Shown piece after piece: positions 1 through 6,772 of a DNA stretch of 36,831 nucleotides (its first letter is position 1; every line of letters begins with the position of its first letter). Origin of the DNA: an uncultured Lachnospiraceae bacterium. GTDB lineage: Bacteria > Bacillota > Clostridia > Lachnospirales > Lachnospiraceae. Position numbers and translations under genes: made by a program. The notes under the pieces were generated by a model. It worked only from the letters and a program-made list of their open reading frames with translations. It was not told the origin of the DNA and searched no databases. The stretch covers positions 29,650 through 66,480 of the forward strand of contig ONAZ01000022.1 in assembly GCA_900315945.1 (NCBI GenBank). Direction: 5' to 3'.

Positions 1-12
1 AGATAAAAAGAA

Positions 13-240
13 ATGTTAAAAGCAGACGTAAACAAAGGTTATGTAAATATTGATATAGAGGGAAGTGTACCTGAGATAGGAGCAGATTTATGTGTTCTTA
101 TTAAGCATATTCATAGTAGTATCTTTGAAAAGAATACTATGGCGGCAGTAGCATTTAGACAAGCACTTACAAGAATGATAATGGATGAATCATTAGAACT
201 ATTCAAGATTGAATCAAAGGAGGGTAATAACAATGAGTAA
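13..240 (+). CDS. Hypothetical protein, 75 aa
   Basis: I do not recognise this small protein. It is mildly acidic with a helical look in its C-terminal half and no cysteine motif or membrane segment. The start is an ATG preceded by a purine-rich AAAAAGAAA stretch that is a weak ribosome site. The window begins only 12 bases upstream, so a longer start cannot be excluded. Its stop overlaps the start of the next gene, so the two are probably translated as a pair in the replication operon. Confidence 0.55.
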   Translation: MLKADVNKGYVNIDIEGSVPEIGADLCVLIKHIHSSIFEKNTMAAVAFRQALTRMIMDESLELFKIESKEGNNNE

Positions 241-463
241 GACTAATAAGACAAATGAGGTATTAAAACATCTACAGAAAAAGGAAACGATTACAAGTAT
301 GGAAGCATATGATTTATATGGAGCCACTAGATTATCAGCTATCATATTTAATCTACGTAAGCAGTATAACATAGATACACTTGATATGGAGTGTACTGAT
401 AGATATGGTCATACATGTCACTTTGCTAAGTATAGATATAGAGGGGAGATAAACAATGACTAA
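233..463 (+). CDS. Small helix-turn-helix domain protein, 76 aa
   Basis: The pattern of a short helix, ITSMEAYDLYGATRL, and a following recognition-like helix fits the small winged HTH domain often found in phage replication regions (PF14090-like, by eye). The likely role is DNA binding; no target can be inferred. I chose the ATG at 233 because it follows AAAGGAGGG with good spacing; an in-frame ATG at 209 lies upstream of that site. The start overlaps the stop of the preceding gene and the end overlaps the next start at 456, a sign of translational coupling. Confidence 0.6.
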   Translation: MSKTNKTNEVLKHLQKKETITSMEAYDLYGATRLSAIIFNLRKQYNIDTLDMECTDRYGHTCHFAKYRYRGEINND

Positions 464-1082
464 GCCCTTTAAGATTTGGATAGAGGATGGAGCAACATTG
501 AACAAAGTGTTGGCGAAAATGGAAAAAGAGGGCATTACCTGGGTGACTGGTGCAAAACCATTAGATAATGATATATATCCTATACCAATTGGTCTTTTTG
601 TACCCACTACTAATTCGTTAACATACACCAGTGATGCTGAATATTATAGTGATAAAAAACTTTACAGCGAAATAACACCTGAAAAATATTTAAAGGAGAA
701 TAAAACAATGACTAAAGCAGATTTGAAAGATTGGATGATAGTAACTGACAATGAAGGTAAGAAATATATTGTAGACCGAGTTCATGAAGTTCTTTTAGAG
801 TATGGTGCTGTCGATAAGGTCAATCGGGTATTAGTTTTAGATAATATTACCGATGATTTACATTCAATAGATGATGACTTTTATATTACTAGAGTATTTG
901 AGCCCTCAGAGATGCAGCTATCTCATATATTTGATGGAGACGCTTGTTTATCTAGTATGGACCTCATATGGATACGACCGACACCACCTGCAGTAGAAAT
1001 GACTGTAGCAGAGATTGAAGAGAAGTTAGGTATTAAAAACTTGAAGATAGTTAAGGAGAACGAAGATGGCTCGCATGATTAG
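456..1082 (+). CDS. Hypothetical phage protein, 208 aa
   Basis: Unrecognised acidic protein without membrane segment or cysteine cluster. The C-terminal stretch TVAEIEEKLGIKNLKIV is a short motif I associate with the tails of many phage and mobile-element proteins, where it may be a docking or dimerisation helix (inference). A GAGGGGAG ribosome site precedes the ATG, and the gene overlaps both neighbours by a few bases. Position directly before the clamp-loader genes suggests a replication-linked accessory role, without proof. Confidence 0.6.
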   Translation: MTKPFKIWIEDGATLNKVLAKMEKEGITWVTGAKPLDNDIYPIPIGLFVPTTNSLTYTSDAEYYSDKKLYSEITPEKYLKENKTMTKADLKDWMIVTDNEGKKYIVDRVHEVLLEYGAVDKVNRVLVLDNITDDLHSIDDDFYITRVFEPSEMQLSHIFDGDACLSSMDLIWIRPTPPAVEMTVAEIEEKLGIKNLKIVKENEDGSHD

Positions 1083-1344
1083 AAATGGTAAGGAGTTTGC
1101 ATCTGTGCCACGTAGAAATATTGAATGTTCAAATAAACAATATTTAGATATACCATCTGATTTTGTACATAATTCTGACATAGTATTTTGGATACTAGAT
1201 GATATAACAATGGAAGAAAAGTATGGTAAAGACGGACGCAGTCCTGAATATGAATGTCTTATGAGAGAGTTGGAACAGAATCGTAATGAAGAGAATGAAT
1301 CAATGAAAGGAAGACCAGAATGGCTAAAGAAACTTTGGCAGTAA
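1066..1344 (+). CDS. Hypothetical protein, 92 aa
   Basis: Small charged protein of unknown function, with an acidic and glutamate/asparagine-rich C-terminal third ending in PEWLKKLWQ. It has an AAGGAG ribosome site and overlaps the previous gene by 17 bases and dnaX by 25 bases. The tight packing shows it belongs to the replication operon. No catalytic motif is visible. Confidence 0.6.
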   Translation: MARMIRNGKEFASVPRRNIECSNKQYLDIPSDFVHNSDIVFWILDDITMEEKYGKDGRSPEYECLMRELEQNRNEENESMKGRPEWLKKLWQ

Positions 1345-3413
1345 AGTATAGACCGCATACATTTGAAGATGTAGTAGAGCAAGACAGCACAAAGATTATA
1401 TTACAACAGCAGTTAGACTCCGCAGAGTTTAGAAATGCATATCTGTTTGTAGGTGGAGCTGGGACAGGAAAAACTACTTGCGCTAGAATATTTGCTAATG
1501 AGATAAATAAGAATCAAGGTGCTCCAATAGAACTTGATGCGGCTAGCAATAGCGGTGTAGAAGATGTAAGAAACATAATACAGCAGGCAAAGACTAAGAG
1601 TTTGGATAGTGAATATAAGATATTCATTATAGATGAGTGCTTTCCAGCAAGTACTTGGATTAAAGTAGAGAAAGGAAAAGGTTATAAACGTATTGAAGAT
1701 ATAAAAGTAGGTGACGTTGTTCAAAGTATGTCAGGTTATAATAAAGTGACACACATTTTTAAATCGAGCGTGTTGACCTCAAGATTATGCTGTGTTATCA
1801 TAAACAATAGAAAGCACATAACAACAGCAGAGCATTTATTCTTTACTAATAATGGTTGGATAAAAGCTTGTGATTTGCAAAAAGGAGATATTGTTTATGA
1901 TACAGAAAGTTTGTCAAAATTGTGGAAAGAGTTTTCAGAATCGTCACAAGGGCGTGAAGTTTTGTTGTCATCAATGTTCGGTGGAGTATCGAAAGAAAAC
2001 TTATCAGCCGAAGATGAAAACAGTAAAATGTCAAATATGTGGAAAAGAATTTCAGATACGGAATTGTTACAAAACAAAGACTTGTTCTGTGGAGTGCAAG
2101 AACAAACTGATTACGAAGTCGAATATACAACTGGCGAATACAGAATATGGCAAGGAACTACGGAAACAATCATCCGAGCGTATGAAGAAGAACAATCCGA
2201 TGAAGAGCGAAAAGAATATACAAACGATGCTGAATACAAAAGAGAAGAATGGTACACTACACCAATGGAAAAGTCAACGGGGTGGCAACGGGAAGTATAC
2301 CATAGCACAGATACACTTGTACGAAGCATTAGGAGATGGTTGGATTTTAGAGTATGCAATCAGCACAAAGAGTCTAAATTGGCAAGAGCGTCAACTTCCT
2401 TGGTGTTACAAAGTAGACCTTGGTTATCCAACAATGAAAATTGCAATAGAGGTAGATGGCAAAAGCCACAGATGGAAAAATGGGTTATTGAAAGACTCAA
2501 AGAAAGAGGAATGTCTGAAAGACTTAGGGTGGACAGTGTTGAGATTTACAAACGAGGAGATAATGACGAATTGTTCCTTAGTCGTTTCACAGATACAGAA
2601 TTATCTCAAAGAGAAGTTATAATGTATGATTTAGAAGTTGAAAACGACCATACATATTTCGCAGATGATATATTAGTACATAATTGTCACTCACTTAGTA
2701 ATACAGCATGGCAAGCATTTCTAAAACTCATAGAAGAACCACCTGCAAAGTCAATATTTATATTCTGCACTACTAATCCGGAAAAGATACCTAAGACAAT
2801 TCTTAGTAGGGTACAACGTTATGACTTTAAAAGAATAAGTCAGCAAGGTATTGTAGATAGACTAGATTATATATGTGCTAATGAATGGGGTGTTGCTAAA
2901 GATGATAGATGTTTGCCACATAGAGAAGCTCTGGAATACCTTGCAAAGTTAGCAGATGGTGGGATGCGTGATGCTATAACTCTTATGGATAAATGTTTAT
3001 CATACAGCAAAGACTTGACTATAGAAAATATAGTTAAAGCATTAGGTGTAGCAGACTATGATACTATGATGGAATTAACAGATGTTATTATACACAAAGA
3101 TGAGGAAGCAATAATTAGAATCATAGAAGAAATACATAGTGCTGGAAAGGATTTAAAACAGTTCGTAAGACAATACCTTACTTTTGTGCTTGAAGTTAAG
3201 AAGTATATAATATTAGGTGATTTTAAATATCTAAATATTCCGCAGACTAATGACAATGAAAGATTTTTGGATAATATGTTTCACGAATATGGTAAGATAA
3301 GTGATTTATTAGACTTACTTATTAAGATAAATACAGAAGTCAAGTATGACAGTTCACCTAAATATCTTATTGAAGCATATATGCTGGGAGGTTTAAATGA
3401 TAGGACAGAGTAA
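1320..3413 (+). CDS. dnaX: Clamp-loader ATPase (DnaX-like gamma/tau subunit) with intein in Walker B
   Basis: The extein is an AAA+ clamp-loader ATPase that would open and load a sliding clamp with the two subunits encoded downstream. Visible motifs are KYRPHTFEDVV at the N-terminus, Walker A GGAGTGKTT (residues 45-53), ELDAASNSGVEDVR, Walker B IIDE followed by C/HSLSNTAWQAFLKLIEEPP, and the sensor/arginine-finger region ending LSRVQRYDF. Residues 107-455 are an intein sitting inside Walker B, so the 697-residue precursor should splice to 348 residues. Compared with bacterial DnaX, the zinc-binding insert between Walker A and DAASN is missing and the tau C-terminal domains are absent, giving a minimal gamma-like protein. 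Start chosen at ATG 1320 after AAAGGAAG. Overlaps holB by 17 bases. Confidence 0.9.
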   Translation: MAKETLAVKYRPHTFEDVVEQDSTKIILQQQLDSAEFRNAYLFVGGAGTGKTTCARIFANEINKNQGAPIELDAASNSGVEDVRNIIQQAKTKSLDSEYKIFIIDECFPASTWIKVEKGKGYKRIEDIKVGDVVQSMSGYNKVTHIFKSSVLTSRLCCVIINNRKHITTAEHLFFTNNGWIKACDLQKGDIVYDTESLSKLWKEFSESSQGREVLLSSMFGGVSKENLSAEDENSKMSNMWKRISDTELLQNKDLFCGVQEQTDYEVEYTTGEYRIWQGTTETIIRAYEEEQSDEERKEYTNDAEYKREEWYTTPMEKSTGWQREVYHSTDTLVRSIRRWLDFRVCNQHKESKLARASTSLVLQSRPWLSNNENCNRGRWQKPQMEKWVIERLKERGMSERLRVDSVEIYKRGDNDELFLSRFTDTELSQREVIMYDLEVENDHTYFADDILVHNCHSLSNTAWQAFLKLIEEPPAKSIFIFCTTNPEKIPKTILSRVQRYDFKRISQQGIVDRLDYICANEWGVAKDDRCLPHREALEYLAKLADGGMRDAITLMDKCLSYSKDLTIENIVKALGVADYDTMMELTDVIIHKDEEAIIRIIEEIHSAGKDLKQFVRQYLTFVLEVKKYIILGDFKYLNIPQTNDNERFLDNMFHEYGKISDLLDLLIKINTEVKYDSSPKYLIEAYMLGGLNDRTE
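1638..2684 (+). other. Intein (349 aa) in DnaX Walker B
   Basis: The insertion interrupts the conserved IIDE-CHSL stretch of Walker B. It begins with Cys1 (CFPASTWIKV), has a block B TAEH motif at DnaX residues 169-172, continues with a DLQKGDIV strand, and ends with a block F (EVIMYDLEVENDHTYF), then VHN followed by extein Cys+1. These are the residues needed for standard protein splicing. The segment between the N- and C-terminal splicing blocks (about residues 195-437) reads as low-complexity, domain-less sequence in the intein frame, because that DNA encodes an endonuclease in the +1 frame. Splicing is inferred from motifs only. Confidence 0.9.
1897..2622 (+). CDS. Vsr/DUF559-like (EDxHD) homing endonuclease overprinted in the intein
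   Basis: A 241-residue protein in the +1 frame relative to dnaX, wholly inside the intein. It has two zinc ribbons at the N-terminus (VCQNCGKSF...CCHQC and VKCQICGKEF...CSVEC), an ERMKKNNPMKSEKN linker typical of phage nucleases, and a C-terminal nuclease core with IAIEVDGKSH, then KKEECLKDLGWTVLRFTNEE, the pattern of Vsr-like/DUF559 nucleases and the EDxHD homing family. The ATG at 1897 follows AAAGGAGAT with nine bases spacing; an upstream in-frame GTG at 1870 has no such site. Its stop falls just before the intein's C-terminal splicing block. The likely role is cutting inteinless dnaX alleles; target unproven. Confidence 0.82.
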   Translation: MIQKVCQNCGKSFQNRHKGVKFCCHQCSVEYRKKTYQPKMKTVKCQICGKEFQIRNCYKTKTCSVECKNKLITKSNIQLANTEYGKELRKQSSERMKKNNPMKSEKNIQTMLNTKEKNGTLHQWKSQRGGNGKYTIAQIHLYEALGDGWILEYAISTKSLNWQERQLPWCYKVDLGYPTMKIAIEVDGKSHRWKNGLLKDSKKEECLKDLGWTVLRFTNEEIMTNCSLVVSQIQNYLKEKL

Positions 3414-4239
3414 TTTATTAACAATAATAGATGAACAGATAATGATGGATGAGTTTCCTAGATTCAGCATAATAATAGGTCCTGAGGGCAGTGGTAAAAA
3501 GACACTTGCAAAAGCTATGGCATTTGCACTAGAAAGCAGATGTAACTTTATAGAACCTAAGATAGATGCTGTTAGGGAAATGATAAAAGAGTGCTACACT
3601 ATAAATGACACTATGGTATATGTGATAGCAGATGCAGACAGTATGTCCATATCAGCAAAAAATGCTATGCTCAAGATATGTGAAGAAACACCTAAGAAAG
3701 CATATATCATAATGACTGTATGTGATGAGTCTAGTTTATTAGATACTATTAAGAGTCGAGCTAGTATATATCACATGTCACCATACACACCTGCAGAACT
3801 ATTAGACTACGCAAGACTAAGTAAAGGTAATCTCAGTAATGCTGGTGAGTTGATAGTGCAGGATTTATGTGAGACTCCAGGAGATGTAAATAAACTGTAT
3901 GCAGTAGGTGTAGAAGCATTTTATAAGTTTGTGGAAAAAGTAGTAGATAATATAGCTGAGGTGTCAACAGCAAACGCACTAAAGATTCTTGACTCTATAG
4001 ACACTAAAGGAAATGATGAAGATAAATATGATATGGTATTATTTCTAAGAGCATTTAAAGCTGTGTGTGGTAAAGAGATGCGAAAAGCAGTTGCACAAGA
4101 TGATGTAGAAGGACAGATGTATTTTTCAGCCGGCATCAAAGTAGCATCAAACACACTAAGTAAGATGAGTATAACGGGAATAAATAAAGGTGCGCTGTTT
4201 GACATGTTTATATTAGACTGCCGTAGAGTTTGGAGTTAG
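3397..4239 (+). CDS. holB: Clamp-loader delta-prime-like subunit
   Basis: A 280-residue AAA+-fold protein with a P-loop-like GPEGSGKKT near residues 29-37, a degenerate Walker B region (VYVIADADSMS), AKNAMLKICEETP, and a SRA motif (IKSRASIYHM) in the arginine-finger position. This order matches delta-prime of DNA polymerase III, a structural clamp-loader subunit that usually does not hydrolyse ATP. The Walker B acid pair is not a canonical DE, consistent with that. It starts inside the end of dnaX after GGGAGG, so the two are co-translated. It should form a complex with DnaX and the delta subunit at 5263. Confidence 0.85.
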   Translation: MIGQSNLLTIIDEQIMMDEFPRFSIIIGPEGSGKKTLAKAMAFALESRCNFIEPKIDAVREMIKECYTINDTMVYVIADADSMSISAKNAMLKICEETPKKAYIIMTVCDESSLLDTIKSRASIYHMSPYTPAELLDYARLSKGNLSNAGELIVQDLCETPGDVNKLYAVGVEAFYKFVEKVVDNIAEVSTANALKILDSIDTKGNDEDKYDMVLFLRAFKAVCGKEMRKAVAQDDVEGQMYFSAGIKVASNTLSKMSITGINKGALFDMFILDCRRVWS

Positions 4240-4255
4240 TAGTATAAATAAGCAC

Positions 4256-4284
4256 TTGTATTTTAATAACATTCATATTATAAT
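4256..4284 (+). promoter_or_regulatory. Candidate promoter of the GIY-YIG gene
   Basis: TTGTAT (4256-4261), 17 bases, then a perfect TATAAT (4279-4284). A perfect 10-bp inverted repeat, TATTTTAATA at 4259-4268 and TATTAAAATA at 4290-4299, brackets the -10 box and ends immediately before the GAGGAGG ribosome site at 4301. The repeat could act as an operator in DNA. In RNA only its right arm would be present if transcription begins near 4291, but read-through transcripts from holB would carry the whole hairpin. Confidence 0.5.
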
Positions 4285-4316
4285 AATTGTATTAAAATAT
4301 GAGGAGGTTTTACGTA

Positions 4317-5312
4317 ATGAGTACATTTACATTATATGTGCATATAACACCTGCTAATAAACTATATATAGGCATAACGAGTCAAACAGTTAATGAACGA
4401 TGGGAGAATGGTAAGGGGTATTCAGGTAGTCCACATTTTTATAGTGCCATACAAAAATACGGCTGGGATAATATTAAGCATATAGTTTTACTTGAAAACC
4501 TATCAAAAGAAGTGGCTTGTGAATGTGAGAAATATCTCATAGCTAAATACAAAACTACAAATCGAGAGTATGGGTATAATATTTCATTAGGGGGCGATGT
4601 AACTCAATTAGGATTAAAACGTACTCCTGAACAAATAAAACGATTAAGTGATGCACATAAAGAGCTACCTGTTAATGAGTTTGCTATACAACGTATGGCG
4701 GAAACTAATCGAGGAAGAAAACGACCTCCAGAAGTTATAGAGAAAATGAGAAAAGCAAAAACAGAATGGCACAAAAGACCTGAATCAAAAGAGATTATGC
4801 GTAATATAAATAAAGGTAAAACATTTTCGGATGAACATAAGCGTAAATTATCTGAAAGTCACAAAGGTAATGTTTCAGGTATGAAAGGTAAACGGCATAC
4901 TGAGGAATCTCGTAAAAAAATGAGCGAATCTCAGAAAAAAGCTGTTAAGGTATATTCAGAGGATGGACTTAAACGTATATCAGAAGCCTCAAAAAATCGA
5001 ATTGTTACGGATGAAACTCGTGAAAAATTAAGACAATCTCGTTTAGGTAAAAAAGCTTCCGAAGAAACTCGACTTAAACAAAGTCTTGCTAAAAAAGGCA
5101 AACCATCTCCTAAAAAAGGTAAAAAATTGAGTGAAGAAACAAAGAAAAAAATAAGTGAAAGTGTTAAAAAATCACAAAAGCCTTTAACTGATGAACAGCG
5201 TAAAAAAATAAGTGAAGCCAGTAAACGTAGATGGGCACGATACAGAGAGGAAATGAGCATATATGGAAGTACAAGAGTTAAAGAAGTTAATAAAAGAGAA
5301 CAACATACCTAA
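4317..5312 (+). CDS. GIY-YIG homing endonuclease with NUMOD3 repeats
   Basis: The N-terminus (LYVHITPANKLYIGIT) is a GIY-YIG nuclease core, with the catalytic-type arginine region NERWENGKGY and a glutamate-rich CECEKYL helix. It is followed by at least five NUMOD3-type DNA-binding repeats of the form G-K-x-x-S-E-E-x-K-K-K-I-S-E-S, very lysine-rich. The family comprises free-standing homing endonucleases that nick a cognate site in related phages. I chose ATG 4317 after GAGGAGG; ATG 4299 lies upstream of that site. The gene sits between holB and holA and overlaps holA by 50 bases, as expected of a mobile gene inserted into the clamp-loader operon. It has its own candidate promoter. Confidence 0.88.
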   Translation: MSTFTLYVHITPANKLYIGITSQTVNERWENGKGYSGSPHFYSAIQKYGWDNIKHIVLLENLSKEVACECEKYLIAKYKTTNREYGYNISLGGDVTQLGLKRTPEQIKRLSDAHKELPVNEFAIQRMAETNRGRKRPPEVIEKMRKAKTEWHKRPESKEIMRNINKGKTFSDEHKRKLSESHKGNVSGMKGKRHTEESRKKMSESQKKAVKVYSEDGLKRISEASKNRIVTDETREKLRQSRLGKKASEETRLKQSLAKKGKPSPKKGKKLSEETKKKISESVKKSQKPLTDEQRKKISEASKRRWARYREEMSIYGSTRVKEVNKREQHT

Positions 5313-6222
5313 CTTCCTAATATTCACAGGAGAAGAGTATGAGGTTCAACGACAGTACATTCAGCAGATAGCAAAGGTAAAAAAGCTGTCAGTGTATTAT
5401 GCAGATAATATAGATGAGATATGGAGTAGTTTAAATAGCACGTCTTTATTTGATACTAACGGACTATATGTTCTATATGATGATAGACAGCTTTTAACAA
5501 ATGAAAAGATATATTCTCAGTTAGCTAATATACAGCGTGATAATATGCTCATTTTAACGCTCTCAAGCGTTGATAAACGCTTGAAAATGCTAAAGACGTA
5601 TAAAGATAGCATAGTTGAGTTTAATGCGCTTAAAAGCGACATATTGAAGCGTTATATTCAAAAAGAGATTGACTTGAATGATAGAAACTGTGAGATACTG
5701 ATGGAGATATGTGATTATAATTATGGGCACTGTCTTTTAGAGATTGATAAGATACTGCATTATGTTGATGGTTGTGTAAGAGAATATGGAAAACCTTGTG
5801 ATGTAGATATAGATGGTGTGTTTAAATCTTTGTTAGAAGATGGAACATTATATGTACCGCCAAGAGATACGTTGTGGGATTTTATAAAAGCATTTTTACA
5901 AGATAAACCTAAATTAGCTTATGAATTATATCAAGATTTGAAAGAGTTAAAAGTTCCTACATTCTCTATACTTTCAAACTTGTATAACAATACTAGACAA
6001 GTATTACAAGTACAGATATGCACAAGTAACGATATAGCTAAGACTACAGGACTTAATCAGTGGCAGATAAGAAATGCTAAAGAGTGTGTTAACAGATTTA
6101 CACCAGGAGATTTAACATATCTTATGAGACTGATTCAAAAAGTAGAAGTCAGCATAAAGCAGGGTAATATAGATGAGTCTATTGCGATAGATTATGTATT
6201 TACTAACTTTTATTCGTACTAA
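5263..6222 (+). CDS. holA: Clamp-loader delta subunit
   Basis: A 319-residue protein with the architecture of DNA polymerase III delta: an N-terminal FLIFTGEEYEVQRQYIQQI segment, VLYDDRQLL and LILTLSSVDKRLKMLK in the Walker B/sensor positions without a nucleotide-binding P-loop, and a helical C-terminal collar ending in TYLMRLIQKVEVSIKQGNIDE. Delta is the wrench that opens the clamp. The start lies inside the 3' end of the GIY-YIG gene, with GAGAGG about 12 bases upstream, so the mobile gene's tail now supplies the ribosome site. It completes a DnaX, delta-prime, delta set. Confidence 0.82.
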   Translation: MEVQELKKLIKENNIPNFLIFTGEEYEVQRQYIQQIAKVKKLSVYYADNIDEIWSSLNSTSLFDTNGLYVLYDDRQLLTNEKIYSQLANIQRDNMLILTLSSVDKRLKMLKTYKDSIVEFNALKSDILKRYIQKEIDLNDRNCEILMEICDYNYGHCLLEIDKILHYVDGCVREYGKPCDVDIDGVFKSLLEDGTLYVPPRDTLWDFIKAFLQDKPKLAYELYQDLKELKVPTFSILSNLYNNTRQVLQVQICTSNDIAKTTGLNQWQIRNAKECVNRFTPGDLTYLMRLIQKVEVSIKQGNIDESIAIDYVFTNFYSY

Positions 6223-6226
6223 AGAA

Positions 6227-6246
6227 GAAGTCATTATAGTTCGTTG
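6227..6246 (+). repeat. Dispersed 20-bp repeat, copy 1
   Basis: GAAGTCATTATAGTTCGTTG. The same sequence is exact at 8592-8611 and has one mismatch at 14609-14628. In copies 1 and 2 the final TTG forms the first bases of a -35 box, so the repeat sits like an upstream activator or UP-element site. Confidence 0.75.
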
Positions 6247-6272
6247 ACAGATGTAGTATATCGTAGTATAAT
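6244..6272 (+). promoter_or_regulatory. Consensus sigma-70/SigA promoter for the tRNA region
   Basis: Perfect TTGACA (6244-6249), exactly 17 bases, perfect TATAAT (6267-6272). It is the only fully consensus promoter I found in the window and reads into the tRNA-like element and tRNA-Gln starting 25 bases later. The dispersed 20-bp repeat overlaps its -35 end. Confidence 0.9.
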
Positions 6273-6297
6273 GTTACTATAGATTTATTTCTTTAGT

Positions 6298-6367
6298 TGC
6301 TATGCGTGTAGTGTACATTCAAGAAGGCAATAATCTTGGAGAATAGGTGCAATTCCTATCATAGCAA
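6298..6367 (+). ncRNA. tRNA-like element with aberrant anticodon loop
   Basis: The 7-bp acceptor TGCTATG/CATAGCA is perfect. There is a 5-bp T-stem ATAGG/CCTAT with a 7-base loop TGCAATT, and a 5-bp anticodon-type stem CAAGA/TCTTG. The anticodon loop is nine bases (AGGCAATAA) or seven with an A-A mismatch, and then lacks the universal U33. The D-arm is tiny (TGTA-GTG-TACA). It lies between a consensus promoter and a normal tRNA-Gln. It may be a decayed tRNA, a decoy, or an unusual tRNA; no amino-acid identity can be assigned safely. Confidence 0.6.
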
Positions 6368-6371
6368 ATGT

Positions 6372-6444
6372 AGGGGTATAGCCAAACGGTCAAGGCATGT
6401 GATTTTGGCTCACAGATGTGCAGGTTCGAGTCCTGCTACCCTTG
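6372..6444 (+). tRNA. tRNA-Gln (anticodon UUG)
   Basis: Cloverleaf read by eye: acceptor AGGGGTA/TACCCTT (one G-U), D-arm GCC...GGC, anticodon stem TGTGA/TCACA with 7-base loop TTTTGGC giving anticodon UUG (reads CAA), T-stem GCAGG/CCTGC with loop TTCGAGT, discriminator G, no encoded CCA. It is served by the consensus promoter at 6244 and probably supplements the host tRNA for the glutamine codon favoured in this A+T-rich genome. Confidence 0.93.
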
Positions 6445-6458
6445 TTAAGGAGAATAAA

Positions 6459-6620
6459 ATGAAACAACTATATGACAGATGCTTGCGGTGTAATCGTAAG
6501 TTAAAGAAGGAAGAATATAGAAGAATCGGGTATGGAAAGACCTGCTTAGAGAAAACTAAGAAATCAAGAGTAATAGATTTATTAGAGGCGGAGAATGAAA
6601 AGAGGAAAGAAACTAACTAG
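6459..6620 (+). CDS. Small zinc-ribbon protein (DUF6011-like), 53 aa
   Basis: The sequence RCLRCNRKLKKEEYRRIGYGKTC matches the short DUF6011-type phage zinc protein: CxxC, then IGYGxxC. Function is unknown in the family; nucleic-acid binding is a guess. The ATG at 6459 follows AAGGAG, and starting earlier would run translation through the tRNA. It lies directly downstream of tRNA-Gln in the same transcript and overlaps the next small gene. Confidence 0.7.
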   Translation: MKQLYDRCLRCNRKLKKEEYRRIGYGKTCLEKTKKSRVIDLLEAENEKRKETN

Positions 6621-6771
6621 AGAGCAGAAAGCAATAGTAGCCGGAAATGGATTAGACCCTAAAGAATATCAATATGCTTATGATGTAAATGCAGACTATA
6701 TAAAAGTAGTTAACATAATATCCGGCATAGAGAAGATGGTGAATGTTCACAAGAAGAAAAAGAGAGTGTAA
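6595..6771 (+). CDS. Small basic protein (DUF6906-like), 58 aa
   Basis: The opening MKRGKKLTREQKAIVAGNGL is the recognisable start of a family of very small phage proteins (DUF6906-like, by eye), followed by a short beta region and a basic VHKKKKRV tail. Function unknown. It overlaps the previous gene and ends one base before the HNH gene start. The ribosome site is GAGGCGGAG. Confidence 0.6.
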   Translation: MKRGKKLTREQKAIVAGNGLDPKEYQYAYDVNADYIKVVNIISGIEKMVNVHKKKKRV

Positions 6772-6772
6772 A

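Noticed and set aside
1846-2359. Minus-strand reading frames inside dnaX and the intein
   Set aside because: They lack ribosome sites and recognisable motifs, and lie opposite the doubly coding segment, where open frames arise from its composition.
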